DNA from: Anastrepha obliqua | Lineage: Eukaryota > Arthropoda > Insecta > Diptera > Tephritidae | Assembly (NCBI RefSeq): GCF_027943255.1 | Contig: NC_072897.1 | Span: forward strand, 60,040,406 to 60,104,405 | Direction: 5' to 3' | Length of the DNA stretch: 64,000 bases | In this document: piece by piece, positions 17,040 to 29,426 of the stretch | Position numbering within the stretch: position 1 is the first letter of the stretch | Layout of the letters: every line of letters begins with the position of its first letter | The notes under the pieces: generated by a model | Told to the model about the DNA's origin: nothing | Database searches by the model: none | What the model saw: only the letters and a program-made list of their open reading frames with translations | Position numbers and translations under genes: made by a program

Positions 17040-20033
17040 TTACGCGATTTTGGCCGAGTTTAACAAAGCGCGCCAGTCGTTTCTTTCTCGTGCTAACCGG
17101 CGCCAATTGGACACACCAAGTGAAGCCAAGTCCTTCTCCACCTGATCTTTCCAACGCAGAGGAGGCCTTCCTCTTCCTCTACTACCACCAGCTGGTACCG
17201 CATCGAATACTTTCAGTGCCGGAGCGTTTGTATCCATTCGGACGACATGACCCAGCCAACGTAGCCGCTGGATCTTTATTCGCTGTGCTATGTCTATGTC
17301 GTCGTAAAGCTCATACAGCTCATCGTTCCATCGTCTGCGATATTCGCCGTTGCCAACGTGCAAAGGTCCAAAAATCTTGCGCAGAATCTTTCTCTCAAAC
17401 ACTCCAAGCGTCGCTTCATCGGATGTTGTCATCGTCCAAGCTTCTGCGCCATACGTAAGGACGGGCATGATGAGAGTCTTGTAGAGTGTTAGTTTTGTTC
17501 GACGAGAGAGGACTTTACTGCTCAGTTGCCTACTTAGTCCAAAGTAGCACTTGTTGGCAAGAGAGATTCTACGTTGGATTTCAAGGCTGACATTGTTATC
17601 GGTGTTAATGCTGGTTCCTAAATAGACGAAGTCTTTTACAACCTCGAAATTATAACTGTCTACAGTGACGTGGGTGCCGATACGCGAGTGCGCCGACTGT
17701 TTGTTTGAAGACAGGAGGTACTTCGTTTTGTCCTCGTTCACCACCAAACCCATTCGCTTTGCCTCTTTATCCAGTTTGGAGAAGGCAGAACTAACAGCGC
17801 GGTTGTTAAGGCCGATGATGTCAATATCATCGGCATACGCCAACAATTGTACGCTCTTATAAAAAATTGTGCCTGAGCGATTAAGTTCTGCGGCTCGTAC
17901 GATGCTCTCCAACATCAGGGTAAAGAAGTCACACGACAGCGAGTCACCCTGTCTGAAACCTCGTTTGGTATCAAACGGCTCGGAGAGGTCCTTCCCAATT
18001 CTGACGGCGCTGCTGGTGTTGAGCAACGTCATCCTACATAGCCGTATTAGTTTTGCGGGGATACCAAATTCAGACATCGCGGCATACAGGTAACTCCTTT
18101 CCGTACTGTCGAATGCAGCTTTGAAGTCGACGAAAAGATGGTGCGTGTCGATTCTTCTTTCATGGGTCTTTTCCAAGATTTGGCGTATTGTGAATATTTG
18201 GTCGATGGTAGACTTTCCAGGTCTGAAGCCACACTGATAAGGTCCAATCAGTTGGTTGAGGGTGGGCTTCAGCCTTTCACACAATACGCTCGCTAGAACC
18301 TTATAGGCGATATTTAGAAGACTAATCCCGCGGTAATTGGCACAAATTGCAGGATCGCCCTTCTTATGGATTGGGCAGAGCACACTTAAATTCCAATCGG
18401 CAGGCATGCTTTCATCCGACCATATTTTGCATAGGAGCTGATGCATGCACCTTACCAGCTCCTCGCCGCCATGTTTGAATAGCTCAGCCGGCAGTCCGTC
18501 GGCGCCCGCGGCTTTGTTTTTCTTTAGCCGTGATATTGCTATTCTCACCTCGTCATGATCGGGTAGCGGAACGACAATTCCGTCATCAACGATTGGGGTA
18601 TCGGGATCTTCACTTTCTCGGTGACATGCGCAGCTGTCACTGTTTAATAGGTTCGAGAAGTGTTCCCTCCATAATCTAAGATTGCTCTGTACGTCAGTCA
18701 CCAGTTCGCCGTCTTTGTTCTTACAGGAAAACGCCCCGGTCTTGAAACCTTCTGTAAGCCGCCGAACTTTCTGGTAGAATTTTCGGGCGTTGTTCCTGTT
18801 GGCCAGCATCTCAAGCTCTTCGCACTCACGTATTTCGGCCTCTCGTTTCTTCTTTCGGATAATACGTCTCTCTTCCTTTTTCAGCTCTCTGTAGCGATCC
18901 CACATGGCTCGCGTTGCGCCCGATCGCAGCGTGGCTCTATAGGCGGCATCCTTTCTTTCTGCGGCAGCATGACATTCCTCGTCGTACCAATTGTTTTTTC
19001 GGGCTCGCCGGAATCCGATTTCTTCTTCGGCGGCGGTACGTAGGGAACGAGAAATGTTGCTCCATTGCTCGCGCATGCCGGGTTGTTGGGCAGTGCTCTC
19101 CGAGAGCAGGAGTGAGAGTCGAGTGGCGAATCTTCTGGCTGTCTGTTGTGATTGCAGCTTTTCGATGTCGAACATTCTTTGCGTAGGTAGATGTACGTTT
19201 TTTGCTGCACAGAGGCGGGTGCGCAGTTTGGCTGCAACAAGGTAATGATCCGAGTCGATGTTGGGTCCTCGGATCGTACGTACATCTAATACACTAGAAG
19301 CGTGTCTTCCATCTATCACAACATGATCGATCTGGTTTCGCGTTTTTCGATCAGGAGACAGCCAGGTGGCTTGGTGAATCTTCTTATGCTGGAATCTGGT
19401 GCTGCAGACTACCATGTTTCGGGCCCCGGCGAAGTCGATCAGCCTCTGTCCGTTACCGGATGTTTCGTTGTGCAGGCTGAATTTTCCGACTGTGGGACCA
19501 AAAATTCCCTCCTTGCCCACCCTGGCGTTGAAGTCGCCAAGCACGATTTTTATGTCGTGGCGGGGGCAGCGCTCATAGGAACGTTCCAGGCGCTCATAGA
19601 AGGAATCTTTGGTCGCATCGTCCTTCTCTTCCGTCGGGGCGTGGGCGCAAATTAGCGATATGTTGAAGAAACGGGCTTTGATGCGGATTGTTGCGAGACG
19701 CTCGTCCACCGGAGTGAACGACAGTACTTGGCGACGAAGTCTCTCTCCCACAACAAATCCGACACCGAATTTGCGCTCCTTTACATGGCAGCTGTAGTAG
19801 ACGTCGCAAGGTCCCATGGTTTTCTTTCCTTGCCCCGTCCATCGCATCTCTTGGATGGCAGTGATGTCAGCCTTTACTCTCACGAGGACATCAACCAGCC
19901 GGGCAGAGGCACCTTCCCCATTAAGGGACCGGACATTCCAGGTGCATGCCCTCAAATCATAATCCTTAGTTCGTTTGCAGGGGTCGTCATCAGTATAGGG
20001 AGGTCTCATCCGAGGCTTTTTAAAACTTTTCAT
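17040..20033 (-). CDS. RTE endonuclease/reverse transcriptase, intact 997 aa
   Basis: The ATG at 20033 (MKSFKKPRMRPPYTDDD) opens an uninterrupted frame. The APE-type endonuclease covers residues about 25-275: TWNVRSL, AIQEMRWTGQG, VLGDFNARVG and SDHYLV carry the catalytic Asn, Glu, Asp and His. The RT covers about 440-800: FRPGKSTIDQIF, LFVDFKAAFDS, GFRQGDSLSCDFF and LAYADDIDIIG. The C-terminal part (RLRWLGHVVRM; GRGRPPLRW) is typical of RTE proteins. It nicks target DNA and primes cDNA synthesis there. No disabling change is visible, so it may be active or only recently silenced. Confidence 0.93.
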   Translation of the reverse strand: MKSFKKPRMRPPYTDDDPCKRTKDYDLRACTWNVRSLNGEGASARLVDVLVRVKADITAIQEMRWTGQGKKTMGPCDVYYSCHVKERKFGVGFVVGERLRRQVLSFTPVDERLATIRIKARFFNISLICAHAPTEEKDDATKDSFYERLERSYERCPRHDIKIVLGDFNARVGKEGIFGPTVGKFSLHNETSGNGQRLIDFAGARNMVVCSTRFQHKKIHQATWLSPDRKTRNQIDHVVIDGRHASSVLDVRTIRGPNIDSDHYLVAAKLRTRLCAAKNVHLPTQRMFDIEKLQSQQTARRFATRLSLLLSESTAQQPGMREQWSNISRSLRTAAEEEIGFRRARKNNWYDEECHAAAERKDAAYRATLRSGATRAMWDRYRELKKEERRIIRKKKREAEIRECEELEMLANRNNARKFYQKVRRLTEGFKTGAFSCKNKDGELVTDVQSNLRLWREHFSNLLNSDSCACHRESEDPDTPIVDDGIVVPLPDHDEVRIAISRLKKNKAAGADGLPAELFKHGGEELVRCMHQLLCKIWSDESMPADWNLSVLCPIHKKGDPAICANYRGISLLNIAYKVLASVLCERLKPTLNQLIGPYQCGFRPGKSTIDQIFTIRQILEKTHERRIDTHHLFVDFKAAFDSTERSYLYAAMSEFGIPAKLIRLCRMTLLNTSSAVRIGKDLSEPFDTKRGFRQGDSLSCDFFTLMLESIVRAAELNRSGTIFYKSVQLLAYADDIDIIGLNNRAVSSAFSKLDKEAKRMGLVVNEDKTKYLLSSNKQSAHSRIGTHVTVDSYNFEVVKDFVYLGTSINTDNNVSLEIQRRISLANKCYFGLSRQLSSKVLSRRTKLTLYKTLIMPVLTYGAEAWTMTTSDEATLGVFERKILRKIFGPLHVGNGEYRRRWNDELYELYDDIDIAQRIKIQRLRWLGHVVRMDTNAPALKVFDAVPAGGSRGRGRPPLRWKDQVEKDLASLGVSNWRRLARERNDWRALLNSAKIA

Positions 20034-20281
20034 TGGGGGCGATTTTTAAGTGGCGGGTCCCAAACCCAACGCACAACCAGCTATCCTGGAATGTTTCGCA
20101 TTCTCACGTTAGCTCACTCCCGAACGGATGTTCGGAAGCTACCCAGAGGATACGTGGGCTAATCCCGGCCGTTGTGAGCTGCTTGAACCATATGCAGAAG
20201 AATCGTCCTGGCCATTCCCAAGTGAATGGCGATCAGTAACTTTCCCCACTTGCGTGGACTTCTACACATGGAACCATCCTC
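20034..20281 (-). other. 5' leader of the RTE element
   Basis: This is non-coding leader on the minus strand. Related text (tatggttcaagcagctcac, ctatcctgg) occurs twice in the tandem duplication at 47378-48087, so it is a conserved family leader. Confidence 0.7.
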
Positions 20282-20293
20282 CAGGGTGTAATT

Positions 20294-21220
20294 AGCGTAT
20301 ATAAATTCGCAAAGAAAATTAATAACAAATTAGTATATACGGGGTCTATTTTGCTTACTTTTAACCTTTATACGGTTCCCAAGGTCATTGATATAGCATG
20401 GTACAAACTCGGAGTGAGGGAATATTTTCCAAATCCCATGCGATGCAAAAGTTGCCAAAAGCTAGGCCATACACTCAAGCATTGCAACAACCACCCTATT
20501 TGTTCGGTTTGTAATCTCCCCCCACACACTCCTTCCAGCTGCACTCGCACTATGTGTGCCAACGGTCTGGGCCCGCACCCTTCATCCGCCAACTCATGTC
20601 CAATATTCCAACAACAAAAAGAGATTTTGAGAATTAAAACACAGAATAAGTGCAGTATGCTTGAAGCACGACGCACATTTAAGCAAAATAACCCTCTCAA
20701 TTGTGAAATTTCTTACGCCACTGTTACTGCTCTAAATTCTAATTTAAACAACAAAGAAACTAATAACTTAAACTTCAGAACCAGTTCTGTGCCCACTCTT
20801 TCCCTTCCCTCTATTCTATCCGTACCCTATACTCATCACACTCCAACTACTGACCTTAAACATACGCCTGACTTACACGCTTCACTAGAAGACAACAACA
20901 CTGATACTAACGCTACTGATACCACTGTTAATTCTATTCATCAACACATCTCAGAAACCTCCTCTAATCCCTCCTCCCCAGTTTCGAATATCAACCCTCA
21001 AACCAACAATAACCAACAAATAAATACTGCTACTGTTATACATAATTCTTTTTTACTTAACAAAAACAACAACAACACTGTACTGTCAAACACATCTCCA
21101 CCACATTTCTCATCTAATCCACTTTCTCATATTTTCTCTCAACTTACTGAAGATCAACCAACAACACTGAATACACATTCTACAAATCCCACTCAAAATT
21201 CAACTTCAATCAACTCTTAA
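20294..21220 (+). pseudogene. I-B ORF1, second part with CCHC fingers
   Basis: The frame resumes after the RTE (SVYKFAKKINNK). A CCHC finger (CKSCQKLGHTLKHC) lies at about 20443-20484, then a second cluster (CSVCNLPPHTPSSC) and a third. A long Ser/Thr/Asn-rich tail with many HTHS and NTN words follows to 21220. With the RTE removed, ORF1 would be complete at roughly 470 codons. Confidence 0.85.
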
Positions 21221-21292
21221 CTCACTATTCAGAGTACATTAAGTGTACTTTTTGAATTAGTGTCTTAGCTAAATTCTCTTCCAATAACATTG

Positions 21293-24200
21293 ATGCTGAA
21301 CATTCTTCAATGGAATATTCATGGCTATTATAATAACTACTCAAATTTAGAAATATTTTAGTTAAAGAGCAATCCCCTAAGATAATTTGTCTCCAAGAGA
21401 CTCACTGCAAATACGGCTCAACTCCAATATTACCTAAGCAATATAATGGACATTTTCACAACTTTAGTTATAACACTACTGCTAAGCAGGGTACAGCTTT
21501 GTTGATACACAAAAGCATTCCATATAATCTAATAAACTTAAATTCAAACTTATCTATTGTCGCCGCCGAAATTAAATTAAAACTCAAATTCACCATTATT
21601 TCCATTTACATTGCTCCACAACAAAATATCTTAGCGTCTGATCTTCGAAACGTACTAAAAGTAGTTAATGGCCCAGTGATAATAGTTGGTGATCTGAATG
21701 CTTGGAGCCCTCTTTGGGGCTCACCAAATCATAACGCAAAAGGCATAGTCATTGAAGACTTTATCTTATCATCTAATCTCTCTGTTCTTAATGATGGATC
21801 GCCCACTCACCACAGTACCCACAACTCCCTAACGCACATTGATGTATGTCTATGTTCCTCTCAAATTGTTCCTATGTGCAATTGGTACATCATTAACGAC
21901 TTACACAACAGTGACCATTTCCCTACCATAACTTCTGTCACAGTAGATCTTTATACTTCTCATCGTACTATTCCACTGTTCAACACAAAACGGTCTAATT
22001 GGCCACTATTTCAGAATAAAATTCTAGACTTATCTATTTTATACCCCCCTAATGTTAATATTAACTGCGAAGCTGCTCTCATTAAAAAGATAATACGCAC
22101 AGCAGCCAACGAATCGATTCCCTGTACCACTCGCAAAAAATTTAGCAGGACTGTTCCATGGTGGTCACCCGAGTTAAAAACTTTAAGAAACGCTAAACAG
22201 AGTGCTTGGAGAGCCTACAGGAAAACCTCCTCTTATAATGACCTAATATCATATAAAAAAGCAAATTCTTTATTTACTAAAGCCAAAAAAACCGCTAAAC
22301 TGCAGAGTTTTGCAGATTTCACCAAAAAAATCAACCCTAGTACTTCCATATCCCTGATTTGGCAAAGCGTCCGTAAATTAGTTGGTACGTACAGACCTTC
22401 TATTATTCATCTAGTGGAATCATCTTCTACTATAGTCACTGACCCAAAAGATATCGCAGAAACTTTTACTAAGCACTGGTCCTCTACTTCTAATGATTTA
22501 AATTTCTCTTCAACTTTCCGTTCAGCTAAATACACAATTCTTAGTCAACCTCCAAATTTTATTTCTAATCGTAAATCCAATATGATCGACTCTCCTTTCC
22601 TACTTACGGAACTAGAAAGCTGCCTAAAGTCATTTACCGGAACTACCCCAGACCATGACAAAATTTCCTACCCAATGTTAGTTAATTTGCCAACTGTCAT
22701 TAAAAAACGTCTTCTTAATCTTTTCAACAACATTTTTGATACGGGTGTTATTCCACACTCCTTTAAAATGGCGACTATCATTCCAGTAAAAAAACCAAAT
22801 AAAGATGCTAATCAGCTAGATTCCTATCGTCCTATATCCCTGCTCCCCTGCATCAGTAAACTTCAAGAAAAAATGGTTTCCAAAAGGCTAATTTGGTTTT
22901 TAACTTCTACAAAGTCACTTTCTCCTAATCAATTCGGTTTCCGTTCAGGGTCAAGCACAATGGGACCACTATATTACATTGATCATTTAATTTCAAAAAA
23001 CTTTTCATCTAAAAATCATCTCTCTATACTGTCAATTGACTTTGAGAAAGCGTTCGATAGAGTGGGAATACACATTGTGCTTAATAAGCTACTTGAACTC
23101 AAAATAGGCCCTAAAATGTACGGGTCAATATGTAGCCGAGTTAACAATATACAGTCTTCTATCCATCCACTTTCTAATGGTATACCGCAGGGCTCCCCCC
23201 TTTCAACAACATTATTCTTGATTGCTTTCGACGACCTCAGCAAAATACTTCGCGCCCAAAAGGATATCAACCACTGCTTCTATGCAGACGATTTATACCT
23301 CACATGCAACAGCAGGGACTCGAAAGATATACTTAAGCACTTCACAGAAGCCTTATCATCGATAATCAACTGGTCGGATAACTCTGGAGCGAAACTCTCA
23401 CTTGAAAAGTGCAGGCATCTACACGTTTGTCGGAAACGTTTTTGTGAGCCCATCTCAATAAAGATGAACAACTTTTCAATAGAAAATATTAATCATCTTA
23501 AAATACTAGGTTTAATTTTTGATTCTAAGCATAATTTTAAGGAACATTGTAGTTATTTAAGAAGTAGTCTAGCTGCCAGACTTAACCTCATAAAATACCT
23601 TTCCTCTAACAAAAGCCAAATACATACTAATACCCTCCTCAATATAACCCAACTAACCTTAATTTCAAAAATTGACTATGGGCTCGCAATTTATGGCAAC
23701 TGCGCAAAATCACATTTATCACTCATCAAAGGTCCTTATCAAGCAGCTATAAGATCAAGTCTCAGAGCGTTCAGGACTACACCCATCGAAAATTTGTTGG
23801 CGGAAAGTGGTTTTCTCACTATTGAAGATCGGATTGATTACATTACATGCCGTCAAATTCCAGTTATCTATTCAACAAGCAACTCAATTTTATCCAAAGA
23901 GATAACCTTATTAAAACGACGGAAACGCAGCATGAAACTCTTATCCGCTCTGACTTGTATACTTGATGTGGTTTCTAAATCAAACATCACACCTTTACCT
24001 TCTCCTACCTGGAAGCACCCTCCGTGGTTAATGCAAGACAAATCTTTCCTCAACGAACTCACACTTCATGCGAAACAAAGCACTAACGTAGTAATCTATA
24101 GACAATTATACTGGCAAATTACTGATCCATTTTTACAGCAAGGTTGGCAATTATTATTCACTGATGGATCTAAGTCTATTCATGGTACATCTTTCGCAGT

Positions 24201-24954
24201 TGTTGACGTCAATGATAAAATACTAGCGCAAGGCATCTTACCCACAGTTGCAACGGCCTTTGACGCAGAAGTGCAAGGCATTTTGTCTGCTCTGCTTCTA
24301 GTTAAATCATCAAAAGATAAATTCATTGTATGCACAGACAGTCTTTCAGTATTTGAAGCCACTAAATCAGCAAGCAACTCATCTGAACCAATTTCTACCA
24401 TAAAAGAGTTCATCATCCAACTAGACAATAGAGTAAAATTGATGTGGATTCCTGGACACGCTGGCATTAAAGGAAATGAGCACGCAGATAAAGCAGCCAA
24501 ATTAGCTTCAAAAGCCCCATTAGTAACTTTCATGCCTTTTTCGAGGAAAGATGTGGCAAAAATAACTTCTAAATCTGTATACCAACGATACGCTATACAA
24601 TGGGCAAATTATTCTCACCCTTACAAGACATACAACCCTAACAGAACTGCAGTCAGACTCCCAACCACTACAACCACAGCCATGAACAAATGCTTTATTC
24701 GCCTTAGATTGGGTCACACTAATCTAACACACGCTCATTTGCTAAATAAGGAATCTCAGCCAACATGTAAATTTTGCCTCAGTGCTCACTTAACTATTCC
24801 CCATATTCTCAAAGATTGCCCCCTCCTCGCTAAATCCAGAACTATTTCCTTTTCCAATCTCAACCCCTTTGAACTATTAACATACCCACAAGAAAAAAAT
24901 ATTAAACTAATATTTGAGTTTTGTAAAAGCATACATATTCATAATTTAATTTAA
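21293..24954 (+). pseudogene. I-B ORF2: endonuclease, RT, RNase H
   Basis: The natural start is the ATG at 21293 (MLNILQWNIHGYYNNYSN). A TAG and a frame change near 21360-21375 damage the first 40 codons, after which 21499-24954 is fully open (1151 codons). Endonuclease: IVGDLNAWSPLWGS, SDHFPT. RT: SILSIDFEKAFDRV, GIPQGSPLSTTLF, CFYADDLYL. RNase H: FTDGSKSIHGTSFAVVD, CTDSLSVFEA, MWIPGHAGIKGNEHAD. A C-terminal Cys/His finger follows (CKFCLSAHLTIPHILKDC). Apart from the start region it is intact. Confidence 0.9.
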
Positions 24955-25072
24955 TCTTTCCTGTAATATATATACATTCTAAGCCGATAGCCCTGGCAGC
25001 TAGTGCTTAATTAATTATAATTTTAATTGTAATTGATTTAAATAATAAATAAATAAATAACAAATGCTCAAT

Positions 25073-25712
25073 GCGCGAAGCACTTAAACTCTACAAGGAA
25101 CAGACACCGACCACACTCAGCGCCTCATTTGCTGCTGTTGTAAGCGAGTCCCAAAATCTGAGCAAGATCGAACAAAGCAAAACGAAACCCCCTCCCGCTT
25201 TAGCACCTAGCCCATCAAGCAAATCACCGAGCACAGCTTCGCTCAATGCTCACTCCGACATCTTAATACAACCGAATTCAACTTCACCCAACACCACAAC
25301 AGAAAATAACAAAAACCCGCAAATAAGCAACTCTCAATCGTCTATTGATTCACTCAGTATTCCTTCTGGTACTTCATTCCAAATAAACTCAGATTTAAGC
25401 AATCTTGTCTCAGAAAACAATAACGTCCACGTAAGCAAAACAATGCCGTCGTTTGTACCAAATGAACTCAATTTCAACTCTCACCCTCAATTTTCACCAC
25501 ATACACCACTTCTCTTAGACTCCACTCTCTCCCATATTCTCACACAAGCTCAAAGTATACAAACTGCATACGTTCCACAATCACACACATCCAACTCTTC
25601 AACAATCAGTCAAATACTAAGCCAAACTCAATTCGACGCTAATAACATCCACGATCAGACGATGTCAGACAACGATCAGACAATGTCACACCGCGATCCT
25701 CAATATATGTAA
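25073..25712 (+). pseudogene. I-A ORF1, second part
   Basis: This is the Ser/Pro/Asn-rich C-terminal tail of I-A ORF1 (SASFAAVVSESQNLS; TMSDNDQTMSHRD), in frame with 15519-16336 once I-B and one 14-bp duplicate are removed. It ends at 25712, 34 bp before the ORF2 ATG. Confidence 0.85.
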
Positions 25713-25746
25713 TCATTTTAATCAATTTAACTACGAAGCATTCTAA

Positions 25747-28700
25747 ATGTTTAAGGTTTTACAGTGGAATCTGAAAGGTTTTTACAATAACTACACTGAA
25801 CTAGAGCTTCTGATAAAAGAGCACTCTCCAAGCGTTATAGCTCTCCAAGAGACTCATTTAGCTGTCGACAAAACCGCATCCGTTCCGAAGCAATTTCAAA
25901 GCTATTTCCTAAATCTCCCCCATAACACTCAAAGTAAGCAAGGCATTGCCGTGTGGATTAAGAAAAATATCCCATATAAATACGTGCACATACAGTCTAA
26001 TATCGCTGTTCTTGCAGTAGAAATAACACTCAATTTTAAGTTCACAATTGTAAATTTATATTTACCACCTCAACAGAACTTCACTCTTAGAGATTTAAAC
26101 AATATAGTCCGATCTATACGAACTCCAGTAATAATTGTTGGTGACTTTAATGCTTGGAGTCCTCTTTGGGGCTCCCAAATTTGTAATAAGAGAGGTGAAA
26201 TAGTAGAAGATTGGATTTTGTTCGAAAATTTTACAATACTAAATGATAATAAACCTACACGCTTCTCTACGCATTCCTCATTTAGCAACATAGACCTAAC
26301 AATATGCTCCACAAATATAGCACCTAAGCTCTGCACCAATAACTTAGATGAGCTATACGGTAGCGATCACTACCCCATTGCAACAACTGTGCACGCAAGG
26401 ACTATTCAAAACATTACTGCATGCCCCAAATTCTTGATAGACAAAGCGGACTGGGAAAATTTTAAATGTAAGGCTACCCAACTTTCCAATAAATCAGATA
26501 CCTCCAATAACATTAACCGTGAGGCATCATCAATCACGAAAACTATTCGCACCGCAGCTCATCACTCTATTCCTCAAACATCCAGGAAAATGCATAAAAA
26601 CTGCGTGCCTTATTGGAACAATGAACTCTCCAAGCTAAGGAATGAAAAACAATTTTTCTGGGCCGAATTTAAAAAAAATAGGTCAAACGATAACCTAGTC
26701 ACGTACAAAAAAGCCAATGCTATATTATGTTTAGGAAGAAATCAAAGCAAGCGAAAAGAGAATGTTTAAATAAATTTTCCGAGAAAATTAATCACAAAAC
26801 AAATACAAAAAAGGCCTGGGCTGATATAAAAATGATCTCAGGCTCTTATAAACAAACAACTATAACCCTGGTGAACGGTCCGAATGGTCCTATACTTAAC
26901 CCTAAAGAAATCGCTGATCATTTTTCCATGGTTTGGTCTAAATACTCGCAAGACTCGAATTCCCACTCAACTTTCATTTCTACAAAAAAAGAATATTTAG
27001 CGAAGTCTAACGACATTCATACCTCCTCCACTACCGTTTTTGAAAATGAAATTGACCTCATGGAGTTTGAATCAGCCCTTGCGTCGATGTCAGGTAAAAC
27101 CCCAGGTGCAGACAGAATCTCATATCCCATGCTACAAAAACTGCCTTCTATTTTAAAACTCAGAATAATAAGGTTATACAATAATATCTTGATGCAGGGT
27201 GTATATCCGCAATGTTGGAAAAATGCTATTGTTCTACCTATACCAAAATCGAATAGTATATCACCGGAAGTACTGGGTTACAGACCGATTTCACTGCTTT
27301 GTTGTCTAGGGAAACTCCTCGAGAAAATTGTTTCTAAACGTATATCTTGGTATGCGCTGAAACATAATTTAATAAATCCACAGCAAGTCGCATATAAACA
27401 AGGTCAGGATACCATGGATGCTTTGCTCGTCTTTGATAATTATGTATCCTCCGCACTATCAAACAGAAGACATGTTTCAACCTTAAGCCTGGACTTCGAA
27501 AAAGCTTTTGACCGTGTTGGTATACACGTGGTTCTACGTCAAATTGAAAAATGGAATATAGGTTGCAACGTATACAACTTTGTAAAAAGTTTTTTATCAA
27601 ACCGCAAATTTAAAACTAAAGTAAATTCAACCTTTTCTAACATTTACGATCTGTACAACGGTATACCACAAGGTTCTCCGCTCTCAGTAATTTTGTTTGT
27701 CATAGCATTTAATTATTTCGTTATCATATACCATCACATAATATCCAATTATAAAAATGTCTCCCATATTTGTTACGCCGACGATGTTCTCATTTTCACT
27801 AAAGTAAATGATTTAAACGTTGTTAAAAAAGACTTCCTTGATGTACTTTCTGCCATTTCGAGTTGGTCTAATTGCTCTGGCGCTAACATAAACACAGTAA
27901 AATGCAAATTGCTTCACATCTGTCGTAAACACAAATGTGGTGGCATTAAATTGGAATATAATAATGTTGGTATTGTAAATACAAATAGTCTTAAGTTTTT
28001 GGGTATTATCTTTGATAAAAGATTAACTTTTAAGGAACACTGTTTGTATGTTAGAAATCAATTGGCTGCCAGGCTTAATGTTATTAAATACTTAAGCTCA
28101 AAAAACTGTTTAATTAACATCTCAACCTTAGTTAATGTAACGAAATCGTTTATATTGTCAAAGATAGATTATGGTCTTCCGGTATATGGTAATTGTTCTA
28201 AGAGCCATATAAAACTTCTCTACGCTCCCTAACACACTGCTGTCTGCCGTAGCATCAGAGCGTTTCCTAAATCTCCAACTAAATTTATACTTGCGGAAGC
28301 TGGCTTACCTACTATTGAGGAGAGAATTGAGCTAAACACCAAGAAGCTGATACCAAGGTTGTTCCTGTCTAATAATAGGACACTTCACGAAACGGTGATT
28401 GACACCATTAATCTAAAACGACCACTGCGACGAAAATCTGTAATCGCGTCTTGCATCGAATATGGTAAAGAACTAGGAATTAATGGCCCGTCACTCAGGC
28501 ATAAGGATAATCACCCACCGTGGTTTTTACGACAGTCGTCCTTTATTCTAGATCTCAGTAAATATCCGAAGGAAAACACCTGCCCTAGAATTTACCAACA
28601 ACTATTCCGCGAATGCTTGGCACCTTTACCTCCAGAATGGAGCCTTATTTTCACTGACGGATCAAAATCAGAAGATTACATATCATTCGCGGTTGTAAAA

Positions 28701-29426
28701 TCTAGTGGTGAAACTATGTCAACGGGACACTTACTGCCATTTTCGTCTGTCTATACAGCAGAAGCCATCGCGATATTGAAAGCAATTGACTGTGCACTTA
28801 GCTCTTCATCAAAAACCATAATTTGCACTGACAGTATGTCGACTATAGCATCCATTCTAAACATAAACAATAAAAACCACATCATATCGTGTATCCGTGA
28901 CAAGTTAATTGCAACCCATAACAAAATTAAAATAATGTGGGTACCAGGGCATAAAGGTATCGCAGGAAATGAACTAGCAGATCTGCGTGCCAAGCTCGCC
29001 GGAAAAGAACCTTTAATCTCTTTTCAGTTCCTCGACAAGAGGGACTTACATAATTTAATTTCTTCACAACAGCGTACAAAACAAATGATTGAATGGAAAT
29101 CCATCCGACACCACTACACGCAAATTAATGGTGATAGAAATGCACCCAAGTACCCATCATCATGCCGATGCAACGATATCAAAGCTTTCATTCGACTACG
29201 CTTAGGGCATACCATAGCCACACATTCGTATAGGCTATCTGGTATCAGCCCCCCATCATGTCAGTATTGTCCTGCGTCAACACTCTCCATCACACACCTG
29301 CTCAACGAATGTCCACAGTTCACGTCAATCAGAAGCAACATATTCAACTGCGACAACGCCATTGATCTCTTAAAAACCACTACACCCGAAAACATTGAGA
29401 AAATTGCCAAATATTTAACTAACTAA
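25747..29426 (+). pseudogene. I-A ORF2: endonuclease, RT, RNase H
   Basis: The ATG at 25747 (MFKVLQWNLKGFYNNY) opens the APE endonuclease: ALQETHLA, IIVGDFNAWSPLWGS, YGSDHYPIA. A small insertion near 26735 shifts the frame. RT continues 26727-28232: GKTPGADRISYPM, YRPISLLCCLGK, TLSLDFEKAFDRV, GIPQGSPLSVILF, ICYADDVLIF. A TAA at 28230-28232 interrupts the thumb, and the same frame then carries RNase H (FTDGSKSEDYISFAVV; CTDSMSTIAS; MWVPGHKGIAGNELAD) and a Cys/His tail (CQYCPASTLSITHLLNEC). One frameshift and one stop are the only lesions. Confidence 0.9.

Larger units (their letters stand above)
17009..20281 (-). mobile_element. RTE-clade non-LTR retrotransposon, apparently full length
   Basis: The element is 3.27 kb on the minus strand: 5' leader 20281-20034, one long ORF, a very short 3' UTR (about 30 bp) and an (aag)n tail at 17009-17020. 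Exact 12-bp duplications flank it. The single ORF with endonuclease plus RT, the tiny 3' UTR and the trinucleotide tail fit the RTE clade. Decayed relatives lie at 45452-46660, 47378-48087 (leader part) and 63440-64000. Confidence 0.9.
16337..25058 (+). mobile_element. I-B: I-clade retrotransposon nested in I-A
   Basis: It begins cagtcatcgac, sharing the start with I-A, and ends in a (aaat)n tail at 25040-25058. It is flanked by an exact 14-bp duplication. It holds its own ORF1 (16521-17008 joined to 20294-21220) and ORF2 (21293-24954). The element is from the same or a closely related family as I-A but clearly different in sequence. An RTE element is inserted in its ORF1. Confidence 0.9.

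Noticed and set aside
17090..20162. Plus-strand ORFs overlapping the RTE (for example 17090-17458 and 19728-20162)
   Set aside because: They are antisense shadows of the intact 997-codon minus-strand ORF and show no domain.
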